Source of the DNA: an uncultured Bacilli bacterium
GTDB lineage: Bacteria; Bacillota_I; Bacilli_A; RF39; UBA660
NCBI GenBank assembly: GCA_947629165.1
Contig: CANRCR010000013.1
Location: 1-33,891, forward strand
DNA length: 33,891 nucleotides
Direction of reading: 5' to 3'
The position numbers were made by a program, and so were the translations under genes. Below are positions 7,571-15,038 of this stretch, one piece after another (the first letter of the stretch is position 1; each line of letters starts with the position of its first letter). The notes under the pieces are model-generated. The model was not told the origin of the DNA, searched no databases, and was given only the letters and a program-made list of their open reading frames with translations.

Positions 7571-8827
7571 ATGGAGCGAACTTATCTTTGTATCGATCTA
7601 AAAACTTTTTATGCTTCTGTCGAATGTGTCGAACGTCATTTAGATCCATTTAAAACGGATTTGATCGTTGCAGATCCCGAACGTTCGAAAGGAGCCATCT
7701 GTTTAGCGATTTCTCCTAAAATGAAAGCAAGAGGAATAAGAAATCGTTGTCGAATATGGGAAATTCCGAAAGACGTGCACCCGATTATTGCAAAACCGCG
7801 GATGAAAAAGTACATTGCTTATTCGGCTTCCATCTATGCAATTTATTTAAGATATATTGCGAAAGAAGACATTCATCCGTATTCGATTGACGAGATGTTT
7901 CTCGATGTAACTTCGTATTTAAAATTGTATCAAAAAAATGCGTTTGAACTTGCTCAAATGTTAATAACGGAGATTTATCGAGAAACGGGAATTACGGCTA
8001 CTTGTGGTATCGGAACCAATCTTTATTTGGCCAAAGTAGCGCTCGATATAATGGCGAAGAAAAATACTTCCCATCTTGCCTTTTTAGATGAAGAGACTTA
8101 TCAAAAAACGTTAGCCCATCACGTTCCTTTAACTGATTTTTGGAGAATTAATAATGGGATAGAACAACGCCTTCATAAATTACATATCCGTGATATGGCG
8201 GATATAAGAGCAAAAGAAGAGAGGGTATTGTATAAAGAATTTGGTGTAAATGCCGGCTATTTAATCGATCATGCTTGGGGAAGAGAACCCTGTACGATAG
8301 CGGATATTAAGGCTTATCATCCCCAAAATAAATCACTATCGAATAGTCAGATTCTTTATCGCGATTATAATACGATCGATGCCCGTATCGTGTTAACTGA
8401 AATGGTGGATAACTTAGTACTTCAACTAGTAGAGAAACATTTTCTTACTTATCAGGTGGGTTTCTATATACATTACTCGAAAGAAATGTTGCCCCCTTTA
8501 AAAGTAACTATCAAATTAAAAAGAGCGACCGATGGATACGCAACCATTTTAAAACGTGTTTTAGAAGAATATGATTATCGTATTCAAGAAAAGGCCCTTA
8601 TTCGTCGCATCAGTGTCGTCTTCGCTCAACTCGTTCCCAAACAATACGAACAGTTAAGTTTCTTTACTTCTTTCGAAGAAACTGAAAAAGAATCAAAGTT
8701 AGAAGAAGTCATGGTTTCGTTAAAGCATCGCTTTGGAAAAAATATGATACTGCGAGCAACGAGTTATCAGGAAGGCGCTACCCAACGCGAACGAAACAAA
8801 TTAATTGGAGGACATAATGCCGAATAA
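7571..8827 (+). CDS. Y-family DNA polymerase (UvrX/UmuC-like)
   Basis: A 418-residue translesion polymerase. The palm motifs are CIDLKTFYASVE (catalytic Asp9) and YSIDEMFLDVT (SIDE at 105-108); CGIGTNLYLAKVALD starts the thumb helix-hairpin-helix region. Near residue 361, QLSFF matches the sliding-clamp binding motif QL(S/D)LF. It resembles Bacillus UvrX/YqjW rather than DinB, and its pairing with a YolD gene agrees. It copies damaged DNA during the SOS response. In-frame ATGs at 7553 and 7565 are less likely: 7553 is inside the -10 element. ATG 7571 follows a GGTGAT site (7561-7566) with spacing like other genes here. It overlaps the next gene by 11 bases. Confidence 0.92.
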   Translation: MERTYLCIDLKTFYASVECVERHLDPFKTDLIVADPERSKGAICLAISPKMKARGIRNRCRIWEIPKDVHPIIAKPRMKKYIAYSASIYAIYLRYIAKEDIHPYSIDEMFLDVTSYLKLYQKNAFELAQMLITEIYRETGITATCGIGTNLYLAKVALDIMAKKNTSHLAFLDEETYQKTLAHHVPLTDFWRINNGIEQRLHKLHIRDMADIRAKEERVLYKEFGVNAGYLIDHAWGREPCTIADIKAYHPQNKSLSNSQILYRDYNTIDARIVLTEMVDNLVLQLVEKHFLTYQVGFYIHYSKEMLPPLKVTIKLKRATDGYATILKRVLEEYDYRIQEKALIRRISVVFAQLVPKQYEQLSFFTSFEETEKESKLEEVMVSLKHRFGKNMILRATSYQEGATQRERNKLIGGHNAE

Positions 8828-9119
8828 TATTCAAAGAGCAGTCCAATTTTTACCTTTTGATGCACTTCCGGGGTGGAAGGAAGCACTATATGAAGTAGAA
8901 CAGAAAATGGGCCAAAAAGAAACGACGTTTGCTCCCGTTGAAAGTAAATTAGTCCATCTAAAAAAAGGCGACCAAATTAAAGTGTATTACTATGATCAAC
9001 TGGCTTATTTAGAGTTGATGGGAACAATTAAAAAGATTGATTTTGTAAAGAAAAAACTTTATATCGCACAGGCGATAATTGATTTTGAAGATATCGATCA
9101 AATTCTTTGCTCGGCGTGA
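8817..9119 (+). CDS. YolD-like protein
   Basis: A 100-residue protein of the YolD-like family (PF08863). Family features are the opening RAVQFLPFDALPGWKEAL and the small beta-barrel region with GDQIKVYYYD...GTIKKID. YolD proteins are almost always encoded next to UvrX/YqjW polymerases and are proposed to act like UmuD, modulating the polymerase; the mechanism has not been shown. It is translationally coupled: its ATG lies within the last codons of the polymerase gene. TTGGAGGA at 8805-8812 fixes the start at 8817 and excludes the TTG at 8805, which is part of the ribosome binding site. Confidence 0.9.
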   Translation: MPNNIQRAVQFLPFDALPGWKEALYEVEQKMGQKETTFAPVESKLVHLKKGDQIKVYYYDQLAYLELMGTIKKIDFVKKKLYIAQAIIDFEDIDQILCSA

Positions 9120-9135
9120 ACGTTTGGTATATAAT
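9107..9135 (+). promoter_or_regulatory. Promoter of the flavin reductase-like gene
   Basis: TTGCTC (9107-9112), 17 bases, TATAAT (9130-9135). The -35 lies inside the last codons of the yolD-like gene, and AGGAGG (9142-9147) follows. Confidence 0.65.
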
Positions 9136-9155
9136 AGAAATAGGAGGAAAAGAAA

Positions 9156-9722
9156 ATGAGAAAAAGTGTAGGAATTAAACAGGCAATATTTCCCATGCCC
9201 GTGTTGATGATTGGAACGTACGATAGTGAAGGTAAAGTCGATGTAATGAACGCAGCTTGGGGAATGATGCTCGATATGAATCATGTAGTACTCAATCTAA
9301 CAGAAAGTCATAAGACTGTTCAAAATATCAAAGAGAAAGGAGCTTTCACAGTTGGCCTTGCCGATGAGGAGCATATGGTTGCAGCCGATTATGTCGGAAT
9401 CGTTTCGGCGAATAATACCCCTGACAAATTTGAAAAATCAGGTTTGACGGCAACGAAATCGGAAGTCGTGGATGCACCGATTATTAACGAATTCCCAGTA
9501 ACTATGGAATGTCGTTTTGTTGAATATCAAAACGACGAGACCGGTTGTGGTGTTATCGGTGAAATCGTCGACGTTAAGGTCGATGAGAAAGTACTCGATG
9601 AAAAAGGCAAGATTGATCCAAGCAAGATAAAAGCAATTCTATACGATCCATTTAATCACGGTTATTACCGCGTGGGAGACAAAGTAGGAAATGCTTTCCA
9701 AGAAGGAAATCAACTAAAATAA
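9156..9722 (+). CDS. Flavin reductase-like FMN-binding protein
   Basis: A 188-residue protein of the flavin reductase-like / flavoredoxin family (PF01613), with an FMN-binding split-barrel fold. Supporting segments are the opening KQAIFPMPVLMIGTYD, then MNAAWG, and TVQNIKEKGAFTVGLAD, where the FMN phosphate is normally bound. Members bind FMN and pass electrons from NAD(P)H or ferredoxin to flavins or other acceptors. The partner cannot be inferred from the context. It is monocistronic, with AGGAGG eight bases before the ATG, and converges on pyrG through a shared terminator. Confidence 0.88.
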   Translation: MRKSVGIKQAIFPMPVLMIGTYDSEGKVDVMNAAWGMMLDMNHVVLNLTESHKTVQNIKEKGAFTVGLADEEHMVAADYVGIVSANNTPDKFEKSGLTATKSEVVDAPIINEFPVTMECRFVEYQNDETGCGVIGEIVDVKVDEKVLDEKGKIDPSKIKAILYDPFNHGYYRVGDKVGNAFQEGNQLK

Positions 9723-9752
9723 AAGAGCAATTATTTGCTCTTTATTTTTTTT
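9721..9752. terminator. Bidirectional terminator between the flavin reductase gene and pyrG
   Basis: AAAGAGCAA (9722-9730) and TTGCTCTTT (9735-9743) form a 9-bp stem with a 4-base loop. It is flanked by a T run on the + side (9745-9752) and an A-rich tract on the other, so it can serve both converging genes. The pyrG stop codon (9742-9744) is part of the structure. Confidence 0.9.
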
Positions 9753-11352
9753 CGGATTGATAAGCGGTTTGTACAAAAGATTTGAAAAGAGGGTGTGGTC
9801 GGTTGGGACGCGATTTAAATTCGGGATGGAACTGACAAGCGATGTAATGTGGATGAGTAGGTAGTTCGATAATCTCGACGAGGTTTGCTTTCGGATTAAT
9901 ACCTGAGAAAACGAGTCCTGCTTGTTCCAAAAGAGTACGATACTTATTGTTGAATTCGTACCGATGACGATGACGTTCTAAAATAACATCACTTTTATAA
10001 TCGCGGTAGGCAAGGGTATCTTTCACTAGAGCACATTCGTAATTTCCTAAACGAAGCGTACCACCCATATGGATAACTTGTTTTTGATCAGCCATTAAAT
10101 CGATAATTGGATTCTTACAAACGGGATCAAATTCCGTCGAATTGGCGTCCTCCAAATGACATACATTACGCGCATATTCAATCGTTGCTACTTGCATTCC
10201 TAAACAGAGTCCCAAATAAGGAATCGCATTTTCACGAGCGTATTGACAGGCCTTAATCATTCCTTCGATACCCCGTGAACCAAATCCACCTGGAACGATA
10301 ATCCCTTTGGCCTTCTTAAATACTTTTTTAAGGTCACAGTTAGGATCTTCCAACGTTTCACTATCGACCCATTGAATAGTGACTTTTACATCAAGCACAT
10401 AACCAGCATGTTTTAGTGATTCGACAACGGAAATATAAGCATCGTGTAAAGCGACATATTTTCCTACTAAAGCAATGGTTACTTCCTTATGTAAATGTTC
10501 GGTGGTCTTTACTAACTTTTCCCATTCCTTTAAATTAATTGGATGCAAGTCTAATTTAAAATGACGGAGGACGGCTTCATCGATTCCTTGTTCATGATAG
10601 ATTAAAGGAATACGATAGACATTGGTCACATCGGGAGAAGAAATAACATTTTCAGGTAAAATACTACAGAACATAGAAATTTTTTTCTTAATTTCATCGT
10701 CTAAAAGAACCGGGGTACGACAAACGATAATATCGGGTTGTAAACCGAGTCCCCGCATTTCGATGACCGAGTGTTGGGTCGGTTTTGTCTTAAGTTCGCC
10801 ACTTCCATAAATTTCAGGAACCAACGTGGTGTGTACGAAAAGGGTATTTTCCATTCCTTCTTCAAGTCGCATTTGACGTAGGGCTTCAAGAAAAGCTTGG
10901 GACTCAATATCACCGATAGTACCACCGATTTCCGTAATGATGATGTCAGCATTAGAAGTGTGTGCAGCATCTTTAATACGAGCCTTAATTTCATTCGTGA
11001 CGTGTGGAACAATTTGTACCGTTCCGCCTAAAAAATCACCACGGCGTTCTTTTTCGATAACCGATGCAAAAACTTTTCCCATCGTCATATTCGATGTGTA
11101 GTTTAATTCTTCATCGATATAACGTTCGTAGTGACCTAAATCCAAATCGGTTTCACTACCATCGGCAGTTACAAAAACTTCCCCGTGTTGATATGGGGAC
11201 ATCGTTCCAGGATCGACGTTAATATACGGATCAAACTTTTGCATGAATACTTTATATCCACGACTTTTTAATAGTAATGCGATGGAAGACGCGGTAATTC
11301 CTTTTCCAAGTCCCGAAACAACTCCTCCTGTAACAAAAACATATTTAGCCAT
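9742..11352 (-). CDS. pyrG: CTP synthase
   Basis: A 536-residue CTP synthase of full family length. It makes CTP from UTP, ATP and glutamine. The N-terminal amidoligase domain opens with [17 protein letters not shown], including the P-loop. The C-terminal class I glutamine amidotransferase domain shows the oxyanion strand [14 protein letters not shown], the nucleophile in GLCLGMQ, and the His-Glu pair in [11 protein letters not shown]. It is the only minus-strand gene in the window and a single-gene unit. AAGGAGG (complement of about 11361-11367) supports the start. Its leader contains an intrinsic terminator, so expression is probably set by attenuation (see 11373-11398). Confidence 0.97.
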   Translation of the reverse strand: MAKYVFVTGGVVSGLGKGITASSIALLLKSRGYKVFMQKFDPYINVDPGTMSPYQHGEVFVTADGSETDLDLGHYERYIDEELNYTSNMTMGKVFASVIEKERRGDFLGGTVQIVPHVTNEIKARIKDAAHTSNADIIITEIGGTIGDIESQAFLEALRQMRLEEGMENTLFVHTTLVPEIYGSGELKTKPTQHSVIEMRGLGLQPDIIVCRTPVLLDDEIKKKISMFCSILPENVISSPDVTNVYRIPLIYHEQGIDEAVLRHFKLDLHPINLKEWEKLVKTTEHLHKEVTIALVGKYVALHDAYISVVESLKHAGYVLDVKVTIQWVDSETLEDPNCDLKKVFKKAKGIIVPGGFGSRGIEGMIKACQYARENAIPYLGLCLGMQVATIEYARNVCHLEDANSTEFDPVCKNPIIDLMADQKQVIHMGGTLRLGNYECALVKDTLAYRDYKSDVILERHRHRYEFNNKYRTLLEQAGLVFSGINPKANLVEIIELPTHPHYIACQFHPEFKSRPNRPHPLFKSFVQTAYQSEKK

Positions 11353-11372
11353 TTTTACTACCTCCTTACAAT

Positions 11373-11398
11373 AAAAAAAGACATTCGTGAGAACGTCT
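11373..11398 (-). promoter_or_regulatory. Attenuator hairpin in the pyrG leader
   Basis: On the minus strand, AGACGTTC (11398-11391) pairs with GAATGTCT (11386-11379) with one G-U pair and a TCAC loop, followed by seven T. This is an intrinsic terminator placed between the pyrG promoter and its ribosome binding site, so it must be regulatory. In Bacillus subtilis and Lactococcus, pyrG is controlled by such a leader terminator, relieved when CTP is scarce by slippage synthesis of extra G residues after a GGGC start. Here the start region reads GAGAGCCC instead. Confidence 0.85.
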
Positions 11399-11412
11399 AA
11401 GGGCTCTCTTAA

Positions 11413-11421
11413 ATTATAACA
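11413..11421 (-). promoter_or_regulatory. Extended -10 promoter of pyrG
   Basis: On the minus strand the sequence reads TGTTATAAT. The predicted start is the G at about 11406, giving GAG then CCC at +4 to +6 (11403-11401). No good -35 is seen. Confidence 0.75.
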
Positions 11422-11469
11422 TAAATGCCTCTAAAAAAAATACAAAAGTAAAAAAATTACTTTGTTTCG

Positions 11470-11478
11470 TGCTATAAT
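11470..11478 (+). promoter_or_regulatory. Extended -10 promoter of the six-gene dehydratase/bile salt hydrolase operon
   Basis: TGCTATAAT, with no -35 match. An AAAGTAA/TTACTTT inverted repeat (11445-11463) lies just upstream, between this promoter and the divergent pyrG promoter; it could be a protein site or an old terminator. Confidence 0.7.
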
Positions 11479-11511
11479 AGAAAATGAAAGCAGTAAATGA
11501 GGTGAAGTACC

Positions 11512-12444
11512 ATGACGATCGGAATACCTAGGGCCTTTCTTTATTACCGGTATCATGTATTATGGGAAACCTTTTTCGAAGAATTAGGAATCGAATATAT
11601 TGTAAGTCCCGAGACCAATAAAGAAATTATGAAGCGCGGTACCATACACGCGATTGACGAGTCGTGCCTATCGAGCAAAATATATACCGGTCATGTAGAT
11701 TATCTCATCGATAAATGTGATTATATTTTTATTCCTCGTATTTCTAGTCTTGGAGAACATAAAGAATTTGTTTGTTCTAAATTTCAAGCCATTTATGACG
11801 TTATTAAAAACATTTATCGGGAAAAAGATTTAAAAATTCTCTATTACAGTATTGATGTAGTCAATAAAGAGACCGAACTCAAAGCTTTTTTAAAAATGGG
11901 AAAATTTTTAGGAAAAAATAAAGCCCAAGTGTTAAAGGCATACTATGTAGCAAAACAGGCCGAAAAGACCCATAAGATGATCGAACTAGAAAAACAAAAA
12001 CAACTATTAAAAAGTTCAAAGTTAAAAATTTTAATTATTTCGCATCCTTATAATATTTATGATAAATATGTAGGAGAACCGATTCTAAATACCATTAAAG
12101 AGTTGGGAGCAGAACCGATTTTAGGATGTGTTACCGATGAAAAGAAAGCCCGAGAAATAGCGCATACAGTCAGTGCTACGTTGCCTTGGACCTTTAATAA
12201 AGAATTGGTCGGATCGATGGCACTTTACAAAGATCAAATCGATGGCATTGTATTAGTTTCTTCGTTCCCATGTGGACCTGATTCGTTAGTAAATGAAATG
12301 CTTATTCGTAGATTCAAAGAAAAACCGATGATTAGTTTGGTACTCGATGGGCAAGAAGGAACAGCGGGTATGGAAACGAGACTCGAAAGTTTTATCGATA
12401 TCATTCGTCTTCGAAAGGAGAAAGAAGAACATGAACGAAATTAA
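11512..12444 (+). CDS. 2-hydroxyacyl-CoA dehydratase-like subunit (DUF2229-type), first paralogue
   Basis: A 310-residue protein of the HgdB/DUF2229 superfamily, whose members hold iron-sulfur clusters that receive electrons from an ATP-driven activase. The opening IGIPRAFLYYRYHVLWETFF is the usual DUF2229 start. Candidate ligands are Cys52 (DESCLSSK), Cys88 (FVCSKF) and Cys254 (FPCGPD); Cys69 and Cys206 are also present. The ending LDGQEGTAGMETRLESFIDII parallels the end of the next gene, showing the two are paralogues. In many Bacillota the same parts are fused into one ~1400-residue protein. The substrate is unknown: no CoA-transferase or classical dehydratase pair is nearby. It is first in the operon; GAGGTG (11499-11504) supports the start. 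Confidence 0.82.
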   Translation: MTIGIPRAFLYYRYHVLWETFFEELGIEYIVSPETNKEIMKRGTIHAIDESCLSSKIYTGHVDYLIDKCDYIFIPRISSLGEHKEFVCSKFQAIYDVIKNIYREKDLKILYYSIDVVNKETELKAFLKMGKFLGKNKAQVLKAYYVAKQAEKTHKMIELEKQKQLLKSSKLKILIISHPYNIYDKYVGEPILNTIKELGAEPILGCVTDEKKAREIAHTVSATLPWTFNKELVGSMALYKDQIDGIVLVSSFPCGPDSLVNEMLIRRFKEKPMISLVLDGQEGTAGMETRLESFIDIIRLRKEKEEHERN

Positions 12445-13501
12445 AGTAAACTTTCCTAGGTTCGGTTCCTACAACGTGGCAATTGAACATATTATTAAGC
12501 AAGGGCTCGATTGTGAATATATTGACTCACCTCCGATTACGAAAAAAACGTTAGAACTGGGGACCAAATATTCTCCCGATTTCGTTTGTACGCCGTTTAA
12601 ATATAATTTAGGAGGATATATCGAATCCATCGAAGCCGGAGCCAATACGTTAATTCAAATTGGAGGCGTTTGTAGATTAGGTTATTATGGAGAACTACAC
12701 GAACAGATTTTAAAAGATCTCGGTTATCAAGTAAAATTTGTAAATATGGCAAATGCAGATTTTTCTAATCCACTTTCTTTCTATGAGGAGTTTAAAAAAA
12801 TTAATCCGAATCTAAAGTTAAAAAAAATTACCCAGGCTTGTCTCTTAGCAATTAAAATGGTCGAAGTAATCGATAAAGTCGAAGATTATATTCGGCAAAA
12901 TGTAGGATTTGAAGTTGTGGATGGTACGTTTGATCATTTGCATCAAGAGTTCCTTGAGGATTTAAGAGATATTAATGATAAAAAAGAATTAAAACTACTT
13001 TATAAGTTGTATATGAAAAAACTAAAAAGAGTAGAAGTAAATAAACCGAAAAATCCATTAAAAGTAGGTTTTGTCGGAGAGTATTATACGATTATGGATC
13101 AGTATAGTAATCATTATCTCGAAAAAGAACTGGCGAAAAAAGGAATCGTTATATATCGTTGGATGAATATTACCAATAGTATTATTAAACCCCAAGTAGA
13201 GGAAGTAAAGAAAAGTATTAAGAATTATGCTAAATACAATATGGGAGCAACCTCGATGTTTACGATTAAAAAAGCGATTGATTACGCGAAAGATGGATGC
13301 GCTGGAATTATTCATGTAAAAAGTTTTGGTTGTACACCTGAAATTGATGCCATGCCTGTTTTACAACGCATTTCTGAAGATTATAAGATTCCGATTATTT
13401 ACTTTAGTTTTGATAGTCAGACGAGCGATATTGGAATTAACACGCGAATTGAAGCTTTTTACGATATGATCATGATGCGAAAGGAGCAAAAGAAAAAATG
13501 A
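12431..13501 (+). CDS. 2-hydroxyacyl-CoA dehydratase-like subunit, second paralogue
   Basis: A 356-residue HgdA/HgdB-like protein. Cysteines that could bind an iron-sulfur cluster are Cys53 (DFVCTPFKYNLGG), Cys81 (GGVCRLGYYGE) and Cys301 (SFGCTPEIDAM), the three-cysteine spacing seen in this superfamily. The final SFDSQTSDIGINTRIEAF aligns with the end of the upstream gene. It probably forms a complex with that subunit and is reduced by the activase encoded next. An in-frame ATG at 12347 lies deep inside the upstream gene and lacks a ribosome site; AAGGAG (12415-12420) and homology choose ATG 12431. The reading frames overlap by 14 bases at the 5' end and by 4 at the 3' end, indicating coupled translation. 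Confidence 0.82.
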   Translation: MNEIKVNFPRFGSYNVAIEHIIKQGLDCEYIDSPPITKKTLELGTKYSPDFVCTPFKYNLGGYIESIEAGANTLIQIGGVCRLGYYGELHEQILKDLGYQVKFVNMANADFSNPLSFYEEFKKINPNLKLKKITQACLLAIKMVEVIDKVEDYIRQNVGFEVVDGTFDHLHQEFLEDLRDINDKKELKLLYKLYMKKLKRVEVNKPKNPLKVGFVGEYYTIMDQYSNHYLEKELAKKGIVIYRWMNITNSIIKPQVEEVKKSIKNYAKYNMGATSMFTIKKAIDYAKDGCAGIIHVKSFGCTPEIDAMPVLQRISEDYKIPIIYFSFDSQTSDIGINTRIEAFYDMIMMRKEQKKK

Positions 13502-14463
13502 AAAAAGCATATTTAGGAGTAGACATTGGCTCTATTTCGACCAAAGGAGTCATTATCGATGAAGAAAATAAAATTTTAGCAAGTGAATATTTGTGGACCG
13601 AAGGAGATCCAATCGGGGCTGTAAAACATTTAATTGCGGCTTTAAAAAAACAGATGAAAGGAAAACGATATACGGTTGTTGGAGTAGGAACCACCGGTTC
13701 TGCCCGGAAACTGATCGGTGTTATCCTAGGTGCCAACGTAGTAAAAAATGAAATTACCGCTCATGCGATTGGAACCCTTTCAATCTATCCGGAGGTTCGA
13801 ACGATATTTGAAATCGGGGGACAAGATTCAAAAATTATTATTATCGATAATGGTATTGTCACCGATTATGCGATGAATACCCTTTGCGCTGCTGGAACAG
13901 GTTCTTTCTTATCGAGTCAATCACGTCGTTTAGGACTTTCGGTAGAAGAGTTTGGACCACTCGCATTAAAAAGTAAACATCCGACCAATATTGCGGCTCG
14001 TTGTACAGTATTTGCTGAAAGTGATTTAGTACATAAAGCACAAATGGGACACAAAAAAGAAGATATCGTAGCAGGACTATGTAAGGCCGTTGTCACGAAC
14101 TATTTAAATAATGTTGGAAAAGGTAAAAAGATCAATGCCCCGATTGTATTTCAAGGTGGAGTTTCAAAAAATGTCGGTGTAATTAAAGCGTTCGAAGAAG
14201 CGACGGGAGAAAAAATAACCGTAGATCCAAATTCACATTTGATGGGCGCGTTAGGCGTAGCTATTCTTTCACAAAAAGAAAAAGAGGTAGCATTCTCGTT
14301 CGATATCGAAGATATTGTCTTTGAGACGAAAGGGATCGAATGTAACGGATGTGCGAACCATTGTGAAAGAATTTGTGTTTATAAAGATGGGGAGTTAATC
14401 GATGCTTGGGGAAACAAGTGCGATAAAGGAGCCATTCGAATAAAATCACGCGTACAAAATTAA
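13498..14463 (+). CDS. ATP-dependent activase of the HgdC/BadF/BcrA family with C-terminal cysteine cluster
   Basis: A 321-residue ASKHA-fold ATPase (PF01869). The phosphate-1 motif is GVDIGSISTKG (residues 7-17), with GVGTTGSAR (62-70) and EIGGQDSK (105-112). Cys130 in LCAAGTGSF and Cys169 in ARCTVFAESD are the two positions that bridge a [4Fe-4S] cluster between subunits in HgdC. It should hydrolyse ATP to push low-potential electrons into the partner subunits upstream. After the ATPase domain comes a cysteine cluster (282, 285, 289, 293, 308) of form CXXCXXXCXXXC, the same linker that joins activase to DUF2229 in the large fused proteins. Its ATG overlaps the previous stop (ATGA). AAGGAG at 13481-13486 supports the start. 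Confidence 0.9.
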   Translation: MKKAYLGVDIGSISTKGVIIDEENKILASEYLWTEGDPIGAVKHLIAALKKQMKGKRYTVVGVGTTGSARKLIGVILGANVVKNEITAHAIGTLSIYPEVRTIFEIGGQDSKIIIIDNGIVTDYAMNTLCAAGTGSFLSSQSRRLGLSVEEFGPLALKSKHPTNIAARCTVFAESDLVHKAQMGHKKEDIVAGLCKAVVTNYLNNVGKGKKINAPIVFQGGVSKNVGVIKAFEEATGEKITVDPNSHLMGALGVAILSQKEKEVAFSFDIEDIVFETKGIECNGCANHCERICVYKDGELIDAWGNKCDKGAIRIKSRVQN

Positions 14464-14477
14464 TAAGGAGCTAGATT

Positions 14478-15023
14478 ATGGAAAAAGAAATCCAAAAGAA
14501 AATTAGAAAGGCGTATGAAGATCGTTGCCAACAGCAAAGAGAAGAACAGGAACTAAAAGAAAGATTACACCAGTTGGAAGAAGATCCAACGGTAAAAGCT
14601 TATTTAGAGGCAAAATTGGAATATCAATTAAAGAAAGGAACCTCAACTTGGACCGAGGACGGAATGGTAAGTGCTTCCTTTATGGAACATCGGCATGAGA
14701 TTAAAACGACCAATGGAATAATGGTTTGTATCGGAAGTTATCAAGAAACGGAAAATGGACCCAAATTAGTCGCCTATAGTTCAGAAAATGTTGCCTACCG
14801 GAAATATGCCGATTTAGAAAAAGATCTTGATCAAGCGATTACAGTAAGAACTGGTTCGAGTGAAGGAATCACTTGCCGGATGTTAGAAGAAAAATACCCG
14901 GTCATTATTCCACCGGTAGCAACCGGAGAAGAGCGAGCTTATTATTATCAGTTACAAAAAGAATTTGTTCGTGGGATAATCTCGGAAGGACAAGAAAAAA
15001 CATTAAAAAAAATATTAAATTAA
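14478..15023 (+). CDS. Coiled-coil protein of unknown family, copy 1
   Basis: A 181-residue soluble protein I do not recognise. Residues 1-50 are highly charged (Glu, Lys, Gln) and predicted to form a coiled coil. A mixed alpha/beta part follows, with IKTTNGIMVCIGSY (about 76-89) and YRKYADLEKDLDQAI (about 107-121). It is clearly homologous to the protein at 30879-31433, with shared points MEKEI, LEEDPTVKAYL, WTEDGM, TTNGI, G-Y, the YADLEK segment, EERAYYYQLQKEF and KKILN. It sits in the operon between the activase and the bile salt hydrolase, with AAGGAG in the 14-base gap. It has no membrane helices and no signal peptide. Confidence 0.75.
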   Translation: MEKEIQKKIRKAYEDRCQQQREEQELKERLHQLEEDPTVKAYLEAKLEYQLKKGTSTWTEDGMVSASFMEHRHEIKTTNGIMVCIGSYQETENGPKLVAYSSENVAYRKYADLEKDLDQAITVRTGSSEGITCRMLEEKYPVIIPPVATGEERAYYYQLQKEFVRGIISEGQEKTLKKILN

Positions 15024-15038
15024 AAAGGAGAAATATTT

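Noticed and set aside
10701-11012. 103-codon open frame inside pyrG, same strand, other frame
   Set aside because: It is a shadow of pyrG, whose frame has full-length CTP synthase homology; no ribosome site or promoter serves it.
11445-11463. AAAGTAA/TTACTTT hairpin between the pyrG and dehydratase operon promoters
   Set aside because: It looks like a terminator, but no transcript arrives from either side: both neighbouring promoters point away from it. Kept only as a possible site.
12347-12430. N-terminal extension of the second dehydratase-like subunit
   Set aside because: It reads in the wrong frame through conserved coding sequence of the upstream subunit, with no ribosome site; homology starts at 12431.
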